Of a DNA stretch of 39,936 nucleotides, positions 33,106-39,936 are shown piece by piece. This DNA comes from Clostridiales bacterium (GTDB lineage: Bacteria > Bacillota > Clostridia > Oscillospirales > Oscillospiraceae), in NCBI GenBank assembly GCA_029268065.1, contig JAJUHC010000023.1:1-39936 (forward strand). Reading direction: 5' to 3'. Below the pieces are notes generated by a model. That model saw nothing but the letters and a program-made list of their open reading frames with translations. It had not been told where the DNA came from and made no database searches. The position numbers and the translations under genes are program-made. Numbering within the stretch: the stretch's first letter is position 1; each line of letters opens with the position of its first letter.

Positions 33106-34950
33106 ATGGGAAAAATTATCGGAATAGATTTGGGTACGACCAACTCCTGCGTCGCCGTCATGGAAGGCGGCGAGCCGGTAGTAATACCTAACGCTGAAGG
33201 CAACAGGACCACCCCGTCGGTGGTTGCTTTCTCGAAAACGGGCGAGCGCATGGTGGGTCATGTCGCAAAGCGCCAGGCCATCACGAACCCCGACAGGACC
33301 GTAATCTCGATAAAGCGCGAGATGGGCAGCGATTACAAGGTCACCGTCGACGACAAGCGCTACACCCCGCAGGAAATATCGGCAATGATCCTTCAGAAGC
33401 TGAAGGCGGACGCCGAGGCCTATCTCGGGACAAAGGTTACGGAGGCGGTCATCACCGTCCCGGCTTACTTTACCGACAGCCAGCGCCAGGCCACAAAGGA
33501 CGCGGGGCGGATAGCTGGCCTTGACGTAAAGCGCATCATCAACGAGCCGACGGCGGCGGCCCTCGCATACGGTCTTGACAAGGAGTCCGAGCAGAAGATA
33601 ATGGTCTACGATCTCGGCGGCGGCACCTTTGACGTATCCGTGCTTGAAATAGGCGACGGAGTCATCGAGGTTCTCGCCACCGCGGGCAACAACCGTCTCG
33701 GCGGCGACGATTTTGACGAGTGCGTCGTAAAATATCTGCTCAGCGAGTTCAAAAACTCGAACGGCGTGGATCTTTCTACGGACCGCGTAGCCATGCAGAG
33801 GCTTCGCGAGGCCGCCGAAAAAGCAAAGATAGAGCTTTCGGGCGTCATGTCCACGAATATAAACCTTCCCTATATAACGGCGGACGCCTCCGGCCCGAAG
33901 CACCTCGACATCACGCTCACCAGGGCGAAGTTCAACGAGCTCACGAGCCATCTTGTCGAAAAGACGATCGGACCTGTAAATCAGGCGCTCTCCGACAGCG
34001 GCCTCTCCGCCGGCCAGCTCTCCAAAGTCCTTCTGGTAGGCGGCTCCACGCGTATTCCGGCGGTTCAGGAGGCGGTAAAGAAGCTCATCGGGAAGGACCC
34101 CTTCCGCGGCATAAACCCCGACGAATGCGTAGCGGTGGGTGCGGCCATCCAGGGCGGCGTACTTGGCGGCGACGTTGAAGGCATCCTGCTTCTCGATGTA
34201 ACCCCCCTGTCGCTGGGCATCGAGACGCTCGGAGGAGTTTTCACAAAGCTCATTGAGCGCAACACCACCATACCGACGAAAAAGAGCCAGGTTTTCTCGA
34301 CGGCAGCGGACAACCAGACCTCGGTCGAGGTCAACGTGCTCCAGGGCGAGCGCGAGATGGCGGCTCAGAACAAGTCGCTCGGTCGTTTCCATCTCGACGG
34401 CATCGCGCCCGCGCGCCGCGGAGTGCCGCAGATCGAGGTAACCTTCGACATTGACGCCAACGGCATTGTGAATGTTTCGGCAAAGGATCTCGGAACCGGC
34501 AAGGAACAGCATATCACCATAACCTCCTCCACGAACCTCAGCAAGGAGGATATCGAAAAAGCCGTGCGCGAGGCCGAAAAATACGCGGCCGAGGACAAGA
34601 AGCGCAAGGAAGAGGTGGACACCCGCAACCACGCGGACCAGATGGTTTACCAGTCCGAGAAAACCCTCGCCGATATGGGCGACAAAATAAGCGCCGACGA
34701 CAGGAAAACGATAGAGGACGCTATTTCCAAGGTCAAGACGGCGCTTTCCGGCACCGACACCGCAAGCATCAAAAGCGCCGCGGATGAACTGCAGAAGGCG
34801 TTTTACGCGGTCAGCGAAAAGCTCTATTCCCAGGCCGGCGGGCAGGCTCAGGGCGGCGCGGGATACGATCCGGGCGCAGGCGGCTCCGGTCAGCAGGGCG
34901 GGCAGTATTACGACGCCGATTACGAGGTAGTTGACGACGACAAGAAATAG
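33106..34950 (+). CDS. dnaK: Molecular chaperone DnaK (Hsp70)
   Basis: 614 residues, full length for a Gram-positive DnaK. The ATPase domain begins [23 protein letters not shown] and includes the phosphate motifs [15 protein letters not shown] and [15 protein letters not shown]; it lacks the insert of proteobacterial DnaK, as usual in Firmicutes. The linker is around [19 protein letters not shown]; the peptide-binding domain follows and the C-terminus ends YEVVDDDKK, a common EEVD-like DnaK tail. ATP-dependent folding with DnaJ and GrpE. GGGAGG lies 10 bases before the ATG. Confidence 0.98.
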   Translation: MGKIIGIDLGTTNSCVAVMEGGEPVVIPNAEGNRTTPSVVAFSKTGERMVGHVAKRQAITNPDRTVISIKREMGSDYKVTVDDKRYTPQEISAMILQKLKADAEAYLGTKVTEAVITVPAYFTDSQRQATKDAGRIAGLDVKRIINEPTAAALAYGLDKESEQKIMVYDLGGGTFDVSVLEIGDGVIEVLATAGNNRLGGDDFDECVVKYLLSEFKNSNGVDLSTDRVAMQRLREAAEKAKIELSGVMSTNINLPYITADASGPKHLDITLTRAKFNELTSHLVEKTIGPVNQALSDSGLSAGQLSKVLLVGGSTRIPAVQEAVKKLIGKDPFRGINPDECVAVGAAIQGGVLGGDVEGILLLDVTPLSLGIETLGGVFTKLIERNTTIPTKKSQVFSTAADNQTSVEVNVLQGEREMAAQNKSLGRFHLDGIAPARRGVPQIEVTFDIDANGIVNVSAKDLGTGKEQHITITSSTNLSKEDIEKAVREAEKYAAEDKKRKEEVDTRNHADQMVYQSEKTLADMGDKISADDRKTIEDAISKVKTALSGTDTASIKSAADELQKAFYAVSEKLYSQAGGQAQGGAGYDPGAGGSGQQGGQYYDADYEVVDDDKK

Positions 34951-34986
34951 ACCCGCGTTTTCCCGCGCGGGCGCGTGAAGCAAGGC

Positions 34987-35020
34987 TTTGCGGGCGGAAA
35001 TCGCCCGCAAAACCTCGTTT
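34987..35020 (+). terminator. Possible attenuating hairpin between dnaK and dnaJ
   Basis: Perfect 10-bp stem TTTGCGGGCG (34987-34996) / CGCCCGCAAA (35002-35011), then ACCTCGTTTTG. The T-run is weak, so read-through into dnaJ is likely. Confidence 0.45.
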
Positions 35021-35040
35021 TGTCAAGGGCATTTCCGCCT

Positions 35041-35070
35041 TTAGCTATTTGCTTTTATGTCCGATATAAT
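35041..35070 (+). promoter_or_regulatory. Possible internal promoter of dnaJ
   Basis: TTAGCT (35041-35046), 18-base spacer, perfect TATAAT (35065-35070); no CIRCE next to it. Confidence 0.4.
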
Positions 35071-35150
35071 TAACGTGAGCGAGTAATCGAAGCATTCAAT
35101 CATCCCTGGCCTTATGTGCGGGAAAAATGCGGCATTGAGGAGACATATCG

Positions 35151-36257
35151 ATGGCAGACCAAAATAAACGAGATTATTACGAGGTGCTCGGGCTAAGCAA
35201 AAACGCCTCCGACGAGGAAATAAAAAAGGCGTTCCGGAAGCTGGCTAAGGAAAATCACCCCGACCTGCACCCGAACGACAAGGGAGCGGAGGCGCGGTTC
35301 AAGGAGATAAACGAGGCCTACGAGGTGCTTTCCGACAAGGATAAGAAGGCCCGCTACGACCAGTACGGGCACGCGGGCGTCGATCCCAACTTTGGCGCGG
35401 GCCCCGGCTTTGGGGACTTCGGCGATATGGGCTTCGATTTCGGCAGCATATTTGATTCGATTTTCGGAAATGCGGGCGGGGGCAGAAGCAGGACCGCCCC
35501 CCAAAAGGGCGACAACATCCGCGTAAGCGTAACCTTGTCCTTCGAGGAGGCTGCTTTTGGCTGCGAGAAGGACGTTTCGGTAGGCAGAATCGAGGACTGT
35601 CCGGATTGCGGGGCCACAGGCGCCGAACCCGGCACCACCCCGGAGCTGTGCTCCCAGTGCAACGGCACCGGCACCGTGCGCACGCAGCAGAGGACTGTGC
35701 TTGGCATGATATCCTCGTCCGCCCCCTGCCAGAGATGCGGCGGCACCGGCAAAATAATACATCAGCCCTGCAAGACCTGCAAAGGTAAGGGAAAGGTCAA
35801 ACGTCAGAAGACCATTAAGGTGAAAATACCCGCGGGGATAGACAACGGTCAGGCCGTGTCCATGCGCGGTCAGGGACATGCGGGCTTCAACGGAGGTCCC
35901 CCCGGCGACCTTCTGATATCCGTAAACATAAGAGCCCATGCGCTTTTCGAGCGAGACGGCACCAGCGTGCTCTGCGAGATACCCATAAGCTTTGTTCAGG
36001 CCGCGCTCGGAGCGGAGCTTGAGGTTCCGACGCTTGACGGAAAGGTCAAGTACTCAATCCCCGAAGGCACGCAGACCGGCACGGTCTTCCGTCTCAAGGG
36101 CAAGGGCATACCGAACCTCGGCGGATTGGGGAGGGGCGACCAGTTTGTTACGGTTGTCGTGGAAACGCCGCGCAACCTGACCAGGGAGCAAAAGGAGCTG
36201 CTCATGGAATTCGGCGGCCTTGAAGAAAAGGGTTTCTTTAAGAAAAAGAAAAAATGA
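35151..36257 (+). CDS. dnaJ: Co-chaperone DnaJ (Hsp40)
   Basis: 368 residues with the full type I layout: J domain (8-70) with HPD at 36-38, Gly/Phe-rich linker (about 78-120, FGAGPGFGDFGDMGFDFGSIF), four zinc-finger CxxCxGxG repeats (CPDCGATG, CSQCNGTG, CQRCGGTG, CKTCKGKG; about 145-215) and a C-terminal substrate domain (PAGIDNGQAVSMRGQGHAG). It delivers unfolded clients to DnaK and stimulates its ATPase. GAGGAGA is 9 bases before the ATG. The 200-base gap and hairpin behind dnaK suggest partly separate expression. Confidence 0.97.
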   Translation: MADQNKRDYYEVLGLSKNASDEEIKKAFRKLAKENHPDLHPNDKGAEARFKEINEAYEVLSDKDKKARYDQYGHAGVDPNFGAGPGFGDFGDMGFDFGSIFDSIFGNAGGGRSRTAPQKGDNIRVSVTLSFEEAAFGCEKDVSVGRIEDCPDCGATGAEPGTTPELCSQCNGTGTVRTQQRTVLGMISSSAPCQRCGGTGKIIHQPCKTCKGKGKVKRQKTIKVKIPAGIDNGQAVSMRGQGHAGFNGGPPGDLLISVNIRAHALFERDGTSVLCEIPISFVQAALGAELEVPTLDGKVKYSIPEGTQTGTVFRLKGKGIPNLGGLGRGDQFVTVVVETPRNLTREQKELLMEFGGLEEKGFFKKKKK

Positions 36258-36280
36258 AATCCCCCGGATTTTTCGATATT

Positions 36281-36313
36281 AAGCGCTTTGGCCACACAGC
36301 CAAAGCGCTTTTT
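36281..36313 (+). terminator. Terminator of dnaJ
   Basis: AAGCGCTTTGGC (36281-36292) / GCCAAAGCGCTT (36299-36310), 6-base loop, then TTT. Confidence 0.85.
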
Positions 36314-36323
36314 AAACATAAAT

Positions 36324-36407
36324 TCACAGTTCTTTACTCATAACCGCACAACCTATGTTTGCGAAGCCGGCAAGCCTGACGGTGTAAAGCAGCTCCGCTT
36401 TACGCAT
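36324..36407 (-). CDS. Doubtful 27-codon ORF after the DUF6179 gene
   Basis: Reads MRKAELLYTVRLAGFANIGC..., open in the same frame for about 25 more codons upstream of its ATG (into the 3' end of the DUF6179 gene) but without start codon or ribosome site there. A 7-bp hairpin GTAAAGC/GCTTTAC (36384-36403) lies in it. It looks protein-like in composition and may be a remnant or a short gene; support is weak. Confidence 0.2.
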   Translation of the reverse strand: MRKAELLYTVRLAGFANIGCAVMSKEL

Positions 36408-36444
36408 ATTCTGGGGGGTCTTTTCACCTTCGGTTCCAAAAGTT

Positions 36445-37362
36445 TCAGCCTTCGCCGGTGAATACGCCGGCGAGGCCGCCGGATGCGACGGCGACAGCAA
36501 GCCTGGGATATAGATTTCGGGCCGTCTCTTCCAGGTAGAAAACCTCCTCGCGCTCAGTGATATTCAGTTCCGCGCATACTCTCCGGGCCGCGGACAGGAG
36601 CTTTTGAACGGCGCAGTCCCTCGGCAGGCCCCTGAATTCATTATAAAGCTCAGACCGGTCCTTTTCGCTTACCGAAAGCGCCCGGATATCGCCTTTCACA
36701 ACAGCCAGACCGCATGCGTTTACCGCCAAAGGCTCGTAAAGGTTTACAAGGAGTTCTTTGTAATGGGGACTGAACGACCGCAGGACTTTCCCAATGTTTC
36801 CCGCATTAAAACGCCCGCAGAAGTCATTCTCTATTATTATACGGCGCAGATATTCGTTTATATATTCCACCCCGATAAGCCCGTCCGGCAGGTTATGGCA
36901 AAGCTGATAGTCAATGCTGCAAGGAATTTCGTGGGCGAAAAAACGACTGTCATACTTTTCAAAAAATCGTCCGAGGTTGCGCAGAGTGTCCGCATATGAA
37001 ATATTTTGGACCGCGGGCGCGCTCTCGAGCGCTCTTTTGTACAGCGCCCGTCCTTTATCAAGCTCCCTTTCAATCGCGGCTCTTCCCGTTCTGAACGCCT
37101 CGTCAATATCCCCGTATTTCAGATCTGACAAGCTTGCGCCGCCGGATTTCAATAGCACCCTGAACGTGAAGCAAACGGATTTGAGAAGCTCCTCCGCCAG
37201 CTCTACCGGCACGGAGCTGCTGTCGCCCATGGTATATCTTTCAACCTGCTCGGGAAGAAGGCATAGAATCCGGTTATAAGCTTCGTAAATTTCCCACTGA
37301 GGAAGGACTTCCCCGCCGCCGCTTAAGATTGGCGCCGAAAAGGCCGTGCATTTTTCTTCCAT
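36445..37362 (-). CDS. DUF6179-like protein
   Basis: 305 residues, mostly alpha-helical, soluble, no signal or membrane segment. The stretch YTMGDSSSVPVELAEELLKSVCFTFRVLL near residue 43 and the overall pattern match my memory of the DUF6179 family, found in Clostridia directly next to DUF6323 proteins. Function unknown. ATG 37362 has AGGAGG 6 bases upstream, overlapping the end of the DUF6323 gene (8-base gap), so both form one transcript and probably one complex. Confidence 0.65.
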   Translation of the reverse strand: MEEKCTAFSAPILSGGGEVLPQWEIYEAYNRILCLLPEQVERYTMGDSSSVPVELAEELLKSVCFTFRVLLKSGGASLSDLKYGDIDEAFRTGRAAIERELDKGRALYKRALESAPAVQNISYADTLRNLGRFFEKYDSRFFAHEIPCSIDYQLCHNLPDGLIGVEYINEYLRRIIIENDFCGRFNAGNIGKVLRSFSPHYKELLVNLYEPLAVNACGLAVVKGDIRALSVSEKDRSELYNEFRGLPRDCAVQKLLSAARRVCAELNITEREEVFYLEETARNLYPRLAVAVASGGLAGVFTGEG

Positions 37363-37370
37363 TATACCTC

Positions 37371-37829
37371 CTAAAATAAATCGTCCCCGTCAGTTTCAAG
37401 ACCGTACCTGGTATTTCGGCAAAGCTCCTCCAGCGTGGTCCCGCTCAGATACTCGAGCGAGCCCTGACACCGTCCGTCAAAGCTGCGTTTCATAAACGAG
37501 ATAAGCTCGTCGTCCGGTATCCGATCCTGCGATTCGTTTTTGAAATAGTAAAACGAGTCCTGAAGCTCGATAATCGTTTCCTCGTAATTGTCCTGCGTAA
37601 TATAAGGAGAATCACAAAATTCCGCTATCAGCTTTTTCAATATCCCTTTTTTGAATTCAACGCGTCCGGTATTCCTCAGCGCCTCGAATCTTCTTGCCGC
37701 GAGCTCCCGTATCTGTGTATCCGACAGGTACAGGCCGTAATTCACAGTAAAATCGTTGCACTCTCTCAGCTCCGAAATCGTCAGGCTTTTCTCAAGCTCC
37801 GCCATGCCCAGTTCAAAACTGTTCCCCAT
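37371..37829 (-). CDS. DUF6323-like protein
   Basis: 152 residues, all-helical and acidic. Distinctive blocks are LSDTQIRELAARRFEALRNTGRVEFKKGILKKLIAEFCDSPYI, LQDSFYYFKNESQDRIPDDELISFMKRSFDGRCQGSLEYLSGTTLEELCR, which I recall from DUF6323. Function unknown; constant partner of DUF6179. GAGGTGGG lies 3-8 bases before the ATG at 37829. No promoter could be assigned with confidence in 37830-37920. Confidence 0.7.
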   Translation of the reverse strand: MGNSFELGMAELEKSLTISELRECNDFTVNYGLYLSDTQIRELAARRFEALRNTGRVEFKKGILKKLIAEFCDSPYITQDNYEETIIELQDSFYYFKNESQDRIPDDELISFMKRSFDGRCQGSLEYLSGTTLEELCRNTRYGLETDGDDLF

Positions 37830-37924
37830 ATGCCCACCTCCGGCTCAAGAATATGCCTTAATCGCAGTCATTACAAGACTTGAATTTTCTCCCGATTTGT
37901 GGTAATATAAGAATGTAAAAAATA

Positions 37925-37964
37925 CAAAAAACGGGCGTCCCGAAGCTTCGGGACGCCCCTTTTA
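37925..37964. terminator. Bidirectional terminator
   Basis: Loop-free palindrome GGGCGTCCCGAAG/CTTCGGGACGCCC (37933-37958) with CTTTTAT on the plus side and GTTTTTTGTATTTTTT on the minus side. It mainly serves the minus-strand gene ending at 38025 and insulates the DUF6323 pair. Confidence 0.85.
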
Positions 37965-38024
37965 TACTAAACGCCTTCGCGAGAGCCGCCGGCGCACAGC
38001 TCGAGTCACGACAAAGCCTGCGCC

Positions 38025-39275
38025 CTAAATCCTCTTTCTTCTGGACTTGAGCAGATTGTAAATAATATCGTTTATAATGACCATGCCGAGCATCGACTTA
38101 TCTTCATCCGTTACCGGCACCGCCAGGAGGTTATACCTCGCTACGATATCGTTTATTGAGTCTATCTTATCGATATCTCGAACGTAAACAATGTCCGTTT
38201 TCATGATATCGCGCAGCTTTGTTTCCGGTCTTGCCACGACGATATCACGCAGCGACACGGTCGCCTCGAGCTTTCCCTCGTCGTTGACTATATAGAGATA
38301 GTATATCGTGTCGCTTTCCGGCTTTGTTTCACGGAGGATATTAAGGGTCTCCTCAACCGTGTAGTGGTCTTTGAAGGAAACGTAGTCGGTGGTCATAAGG
38401 CTGCCGACCTCGTTGTCCTCATATTCCATAAGCTCTCTTACTTCGTTTGAGGCCTCGTTTTCCATCTCGTTGAGCAGCTCTTCGGCCTTTTCTTCGCTGA
38501 CGTCGTCAAGAATATCGGCGACCTCGTCGGCCGGCATGGTTTCGAGCAGATCCGCCATCATTTCGGTAGGCATGCTCTCAAGCAGGTTCTCTCTGGCGTC
38601 GCTGTCCATTTCCTCGAGCACGTCGGCGGCCTTCTCGCTGTCCAGGGCGCTGAAGACCTGAAGTCTTGTGTTGCGGTCCATATCCTCGAGTATATCCGCC
38701 AGATCCGAAGGGTGAAGCTTGTTGAGGCTTGAGTTTTCCTTTTTCAGCTTGATCCCGGCATGGCCGAAATTAATAGCCTCGACGTCGTCCCACAGGATAA
38801 GATGGCTCGGAACGGCAGTTCCGAAGGGTTTGAGAAGCGCGGAGATCATCCCTTCCACTCCGAGTCTGCGCAGAAAGCCCTCCGTGCCCACATCGGTGGC
38901 TATGACATATGTGCCGTTTGCCATCACCGCGAGCCTGATATCGTTGACGCGCACAAGCTTGCGCACGTTGACATCGACTATCTGCCTGTCAAGCACGTTT
39001 TCACCGAGCCGCATGGTGTTAAGCCCCTCGACCGAAAACGGCTTCAAGCCTTCGCATGCGATTACAAGCCTGTTTCCGGGCTTTGAAACCGTAATGCAGT
39101 CTATATCGACGGTCCTCTGTTCGCCGTTTATTTCGAGGAGCGCGGCGATGACCTTCGGACGCGAATATTCCATGTCCGCAATAAGGTCCTTCAGTTTACC
39201 GACAAGGCCGCCGTTTGAGTCGCGTACTTTTTTGCCGACCACCTGACTGAAATAATACATTGATACCAGATGCAT
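38025..39275 (-). CDS. PRC-barrel / MgtE-N / CBS-domain protein without transport domain
   Basis: 416 residues from ATG 39275 (AGGAGG 7 bases upstream; a TTG at 39281 touches the ribosome site). Order: two PRC-barrel-like modules (about 8-68, VVGKKVRDSNGGLVGKLKDL; and 95-168, VLDRQIVDVNVRKLVRVNDIRL), an MgtE N domain (187-285; acidic superhelix repeats LADILEDMD, AADVLEEMD, MADLLETMP, VADILDDVS) and a CBS pair (about 292-410, GSLMTTDYVSF...DIMKTDIVYVRD). In MgtE the N and CBS parts sense Mg2+ and gate the channel, but the five-helix channel is absent, so this is likely a cytosolic metal or nucleotide sensor acting on another transporter. No transporter is adjacent within the window. Confidence 0.85.
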   Translation of the reverse strand: MHLVSMYYFSQVVGKKVRDSNGGLVGKLKDLIADMEYSRPKVIAALLEINGEQRTVDIDCITVSKPGNRLVIACEGLKPFSVEGLNTMRLGENVLDRQIVDVNVRKLVRVNDIRLAVMANGTYVIATDVGTEGFLRRLGVEGMISALLKPFGTAVPSHLILWDDVEAINFGHAGIKLKKENSSLNKLHPSDLADILEDMDRNTRLQVFSALDSEKAADVLEEMDSDARENLLESMPTEMMADLLETMPADEVADILDDVSEEKAEELLNEMENEASNEVRELMEYEDNEVGSLMTTDYVSFKDHYTVEETLNILRETKPESDTIYYLYIVNDEGKLEATVSLRDIVVARPETKLRDIMKTDIVYVRDIDKIDSINDIVARYNLLAVPVTDEDKSMLGMVIINDIIYNLLKSRRKRI

Positions 39276-39332
39276 CTTCAACCCTCCTTTTCCTTAAGGA
39301 ATAAGACATTTTTAAATACAAACCGTACCGGG

Positions 39333-39418
39333 CGCCGGGGACCTGCGACGACGCGCTCAGCCTCTCTGTAATAAGCGTCTTTTCTTCCCTTACAGATTAT
39401 TTCGATGAGCCCCCGGCG
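39333..39418 (-). other. Predicted structured leader of the PRC-MgtE_N-CBS gene
   Basis: Three nested stems on the minus strand: outer CGCCGGGG/CCCCGGCG (39418-39411 with 39340-39333), middle GCTCA/TGAGC (39410-39406 with 39359-39355) and inner TCTGTAA/TTACAGA (39396-39390 with 39371-39365). It lies 58 bases upstream of the start codon. It does not match the M-box or the yybP-ykoY Mn2+ riboswitch as I know them. Confidence 0.45.
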
Positions 39419-39551
39419 GTGCATACCAAAATGCCTGTCCGACAATAATACGCTGCGTCGCTTGCTGTAATGCGCCAATATATTCTGCGCCAAAAGCGTT
39501 TATACGAAACAGCGGGGCGCCGCAAAGTAAAGCGCGTATTTGCGCAAAAGC

Positions 39552-39581
39552 AAAAAAACCGCAGCAGAACAACTGCCGCGG
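39552..39581 (-). terminator. Intrinsic terminator of the orphan transcript
   Basis: Minus strand: CCGCGGCAG, loop TTGTT, CTGCTGCGG (9-bp stem with one G-U pair), then TTTTTTT. Confidence 0.85.
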
Positions 39582-39745
39582 CTGACAAAAAAATTCTCAG
39601 AAATCAACGGCAGGAAAACATATCAAATTCGGTATTAGTTTTAAAGCTTTTTTGCGCGGGTATTCGGTCAGCGTCCATTCTGCCAGCACATCTCCCGGGA
39701 AAATAAAAGTTTTTACCTTAATCGCTCGGATGCTCCTGCATGAGC
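39552..39745 (-). ncRNA. Candidate small RNA (about 195 nt)
   Basis: Defined by a consensus promoter at 39752-39780 and the terminator at 39552-39581 on the same strand. It encodes no convincing protein: two tiny frames exist (7 codons starting in the first 20 bases; 24 codons at 39604-39678 with a GGGAG 13 bases upstream). The 5' part can form small stems (GCTC/GAGC). No known RNA family was recognised; 6S, SRP and tmRNA signatures are absent as far as I can see. The downstream gene could also receive read-through. Confidence 0.4.
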
Positions 39746-39751
39746 CAATGT

Positions 39752-39780
39752 ATTTTACTACTTATTCCGTATTTTTTCAA
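39752..39780 (-). promoter_or_regulatory. Sigma-A promoter of the orphan transcript
   Basis: Minus strand: TTGAAA (39780-39775), 17-base spacer, TAAAAT (39757-39752), in an AT-rich context. Confidence 0.75.
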
Positions 39781-39805
39781 TACATAAAATACTTTTATTT
39801 AATGT

Positions 39806-39936
39806 CTACTGAATAAACGCGAAATTTCTCACAAAGCCTCTCGCCGAAAGCCAATTGAGCAGCGCCTGCAAGAGGGCATGCTGAATTTTCCTTAAATTCA
39901 GCACGACGACAGACATGGCGATGCTGTGGGAAATAG
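39806..39936 (-). CDS. C-terminal end of an unidentified gene cut by the window edge
   Basis: An open frame enters from the right edge and stops at 39806-39808; it ends VVVLNLRKIQHALLQALLNW...FAFIQ. NLRKIQ followed by a hydrophobic helix is reminiscent of some transposase C-termini, but this is weak. A second open frame on the same strand stops at 39795-39797 (ends EKFRVYSVDIK), and the true frame cannot be decided from 131 bases. Confidence 0.3.
   Translation of the reverse strand, partial: ISHSIAMSVVVLNLRKIQHALLQALLNWLSARGFVRNFAFIQ

Noticed and set aside
33028-35010. 660-codon open frame on the minus strand opposite dnaK
   Set aside because: Exact antisense of a highly conserved gene with strong codon bias; its translation is Arg/Val-rich with no family pattern.
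37880-37908. Plus-strand promoter TTGAAT-17-TAATAT
   Set aside because: It would run straight into the bidirectional terminator 25 bases later with no gene in between; probably chance in AT-rich DNA.
39278-39493. 71-codon minus-strand ORF before the PRC-MgtE_N-CBS gene
   Set aside because: Overlaps the structured leader, no ribosome site, and its Arg/Lys/His-rich product has no domain pattern.
39276-39551. M-box (ykoK) or Mn2+ (yybP-ykoY) riboswitch
   Set aside because: The conserved core sequences of both classes as I know them could not be found on the minus strand; only unclassified nested stems remain.

Overview
The window reads as chromosome of a spore-forming, anaerobic Clostridia-type Firmicute of moderate GC, probably Oscillospiraceae/Ruminococcaceae-like (inference). 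The signs are a HrcA/CIRCE-controlled hrcA-grpE-dnaK-dnaJ cluster, sigma-A promoters with AGGAGG ribosome sites, many intrinsic terminators, an S-layer (SLH) protein, spore/cortex-type wall enzymes (LysM-GH18, LysM-M14 peptidase, DacF-type carboxypeptidase), a VanW protein and domain families (DUF4474, DUF6512, DUF6179/DUF6323) that I recall mainly from Clostridia. No rRNA, tRNA, CRISPR array or intact mobile element was seen. Family names are from memory and reading of motifs; no database search was run.

Layout. 1-3445: a partial LysM-GH18 spore-wall hydrolase, a DUF6512 membrane protein preceded by a coupled mini-ORF (both minus), then a DUF4474 protein and a metallophosphoesterase (plus). 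3572-6933: a lipoprotein, a URO-D/MtaA-like protein and the S4-domain protein YlmH. 7049-11800: a LytS-like kinase overlapping a LytTR regulator, a 61-residue protein and acetyl-CoA synthetase. 11867-15232: a YkgJ-type cysteine-cluster protein (minus), D,D-carboxypeptidase and an M14 peptidase. 15460-20440: a complete branched-chain amino acid (Liv) ABC importer: livJ with its own promoter and terminator, then livHMGF from a second promoter. 20443-20715: an unusual array of seven hairpins bounded by a 55-bp direct repeat.

20798-26569: VanW protein (minus), a half-size EamA transporter, then a MarR regulator with a clear promoter and a perfect 17-bp palindrome, overlapping a heterodimeric ABC exporter. 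26647-27994 (minus): an Ogt-AlkA fusion repair enzyme and a small membrane protein. 28154-31048 (minus): a 964-residue SLH surface protein whose promoter carries a tandem 11-bp repeat. 31312-36257: hrcA-grpE-dnaK-dnaJ behind a CIRCE operator. 36324-39275 (minus): DUF6323-DUF6179 pair and a soluble PRC-barrel/MgtE-N/CBS protein. 39276-39936: a structured leader, an apparently orphan short transcription unit with its own promoter and terminator, and the end of a gene cut by the window edge.

Most of the window is ordinary core and transport gene content. The items best worth a second look are the hairpin array after livF, the orphan ~195-nt transcript near the right edge with the structured leader beside it, the Ogt-AlkA fusion, the MarR palindrome, and the phased direct repeat upstream of the S-layer gene.
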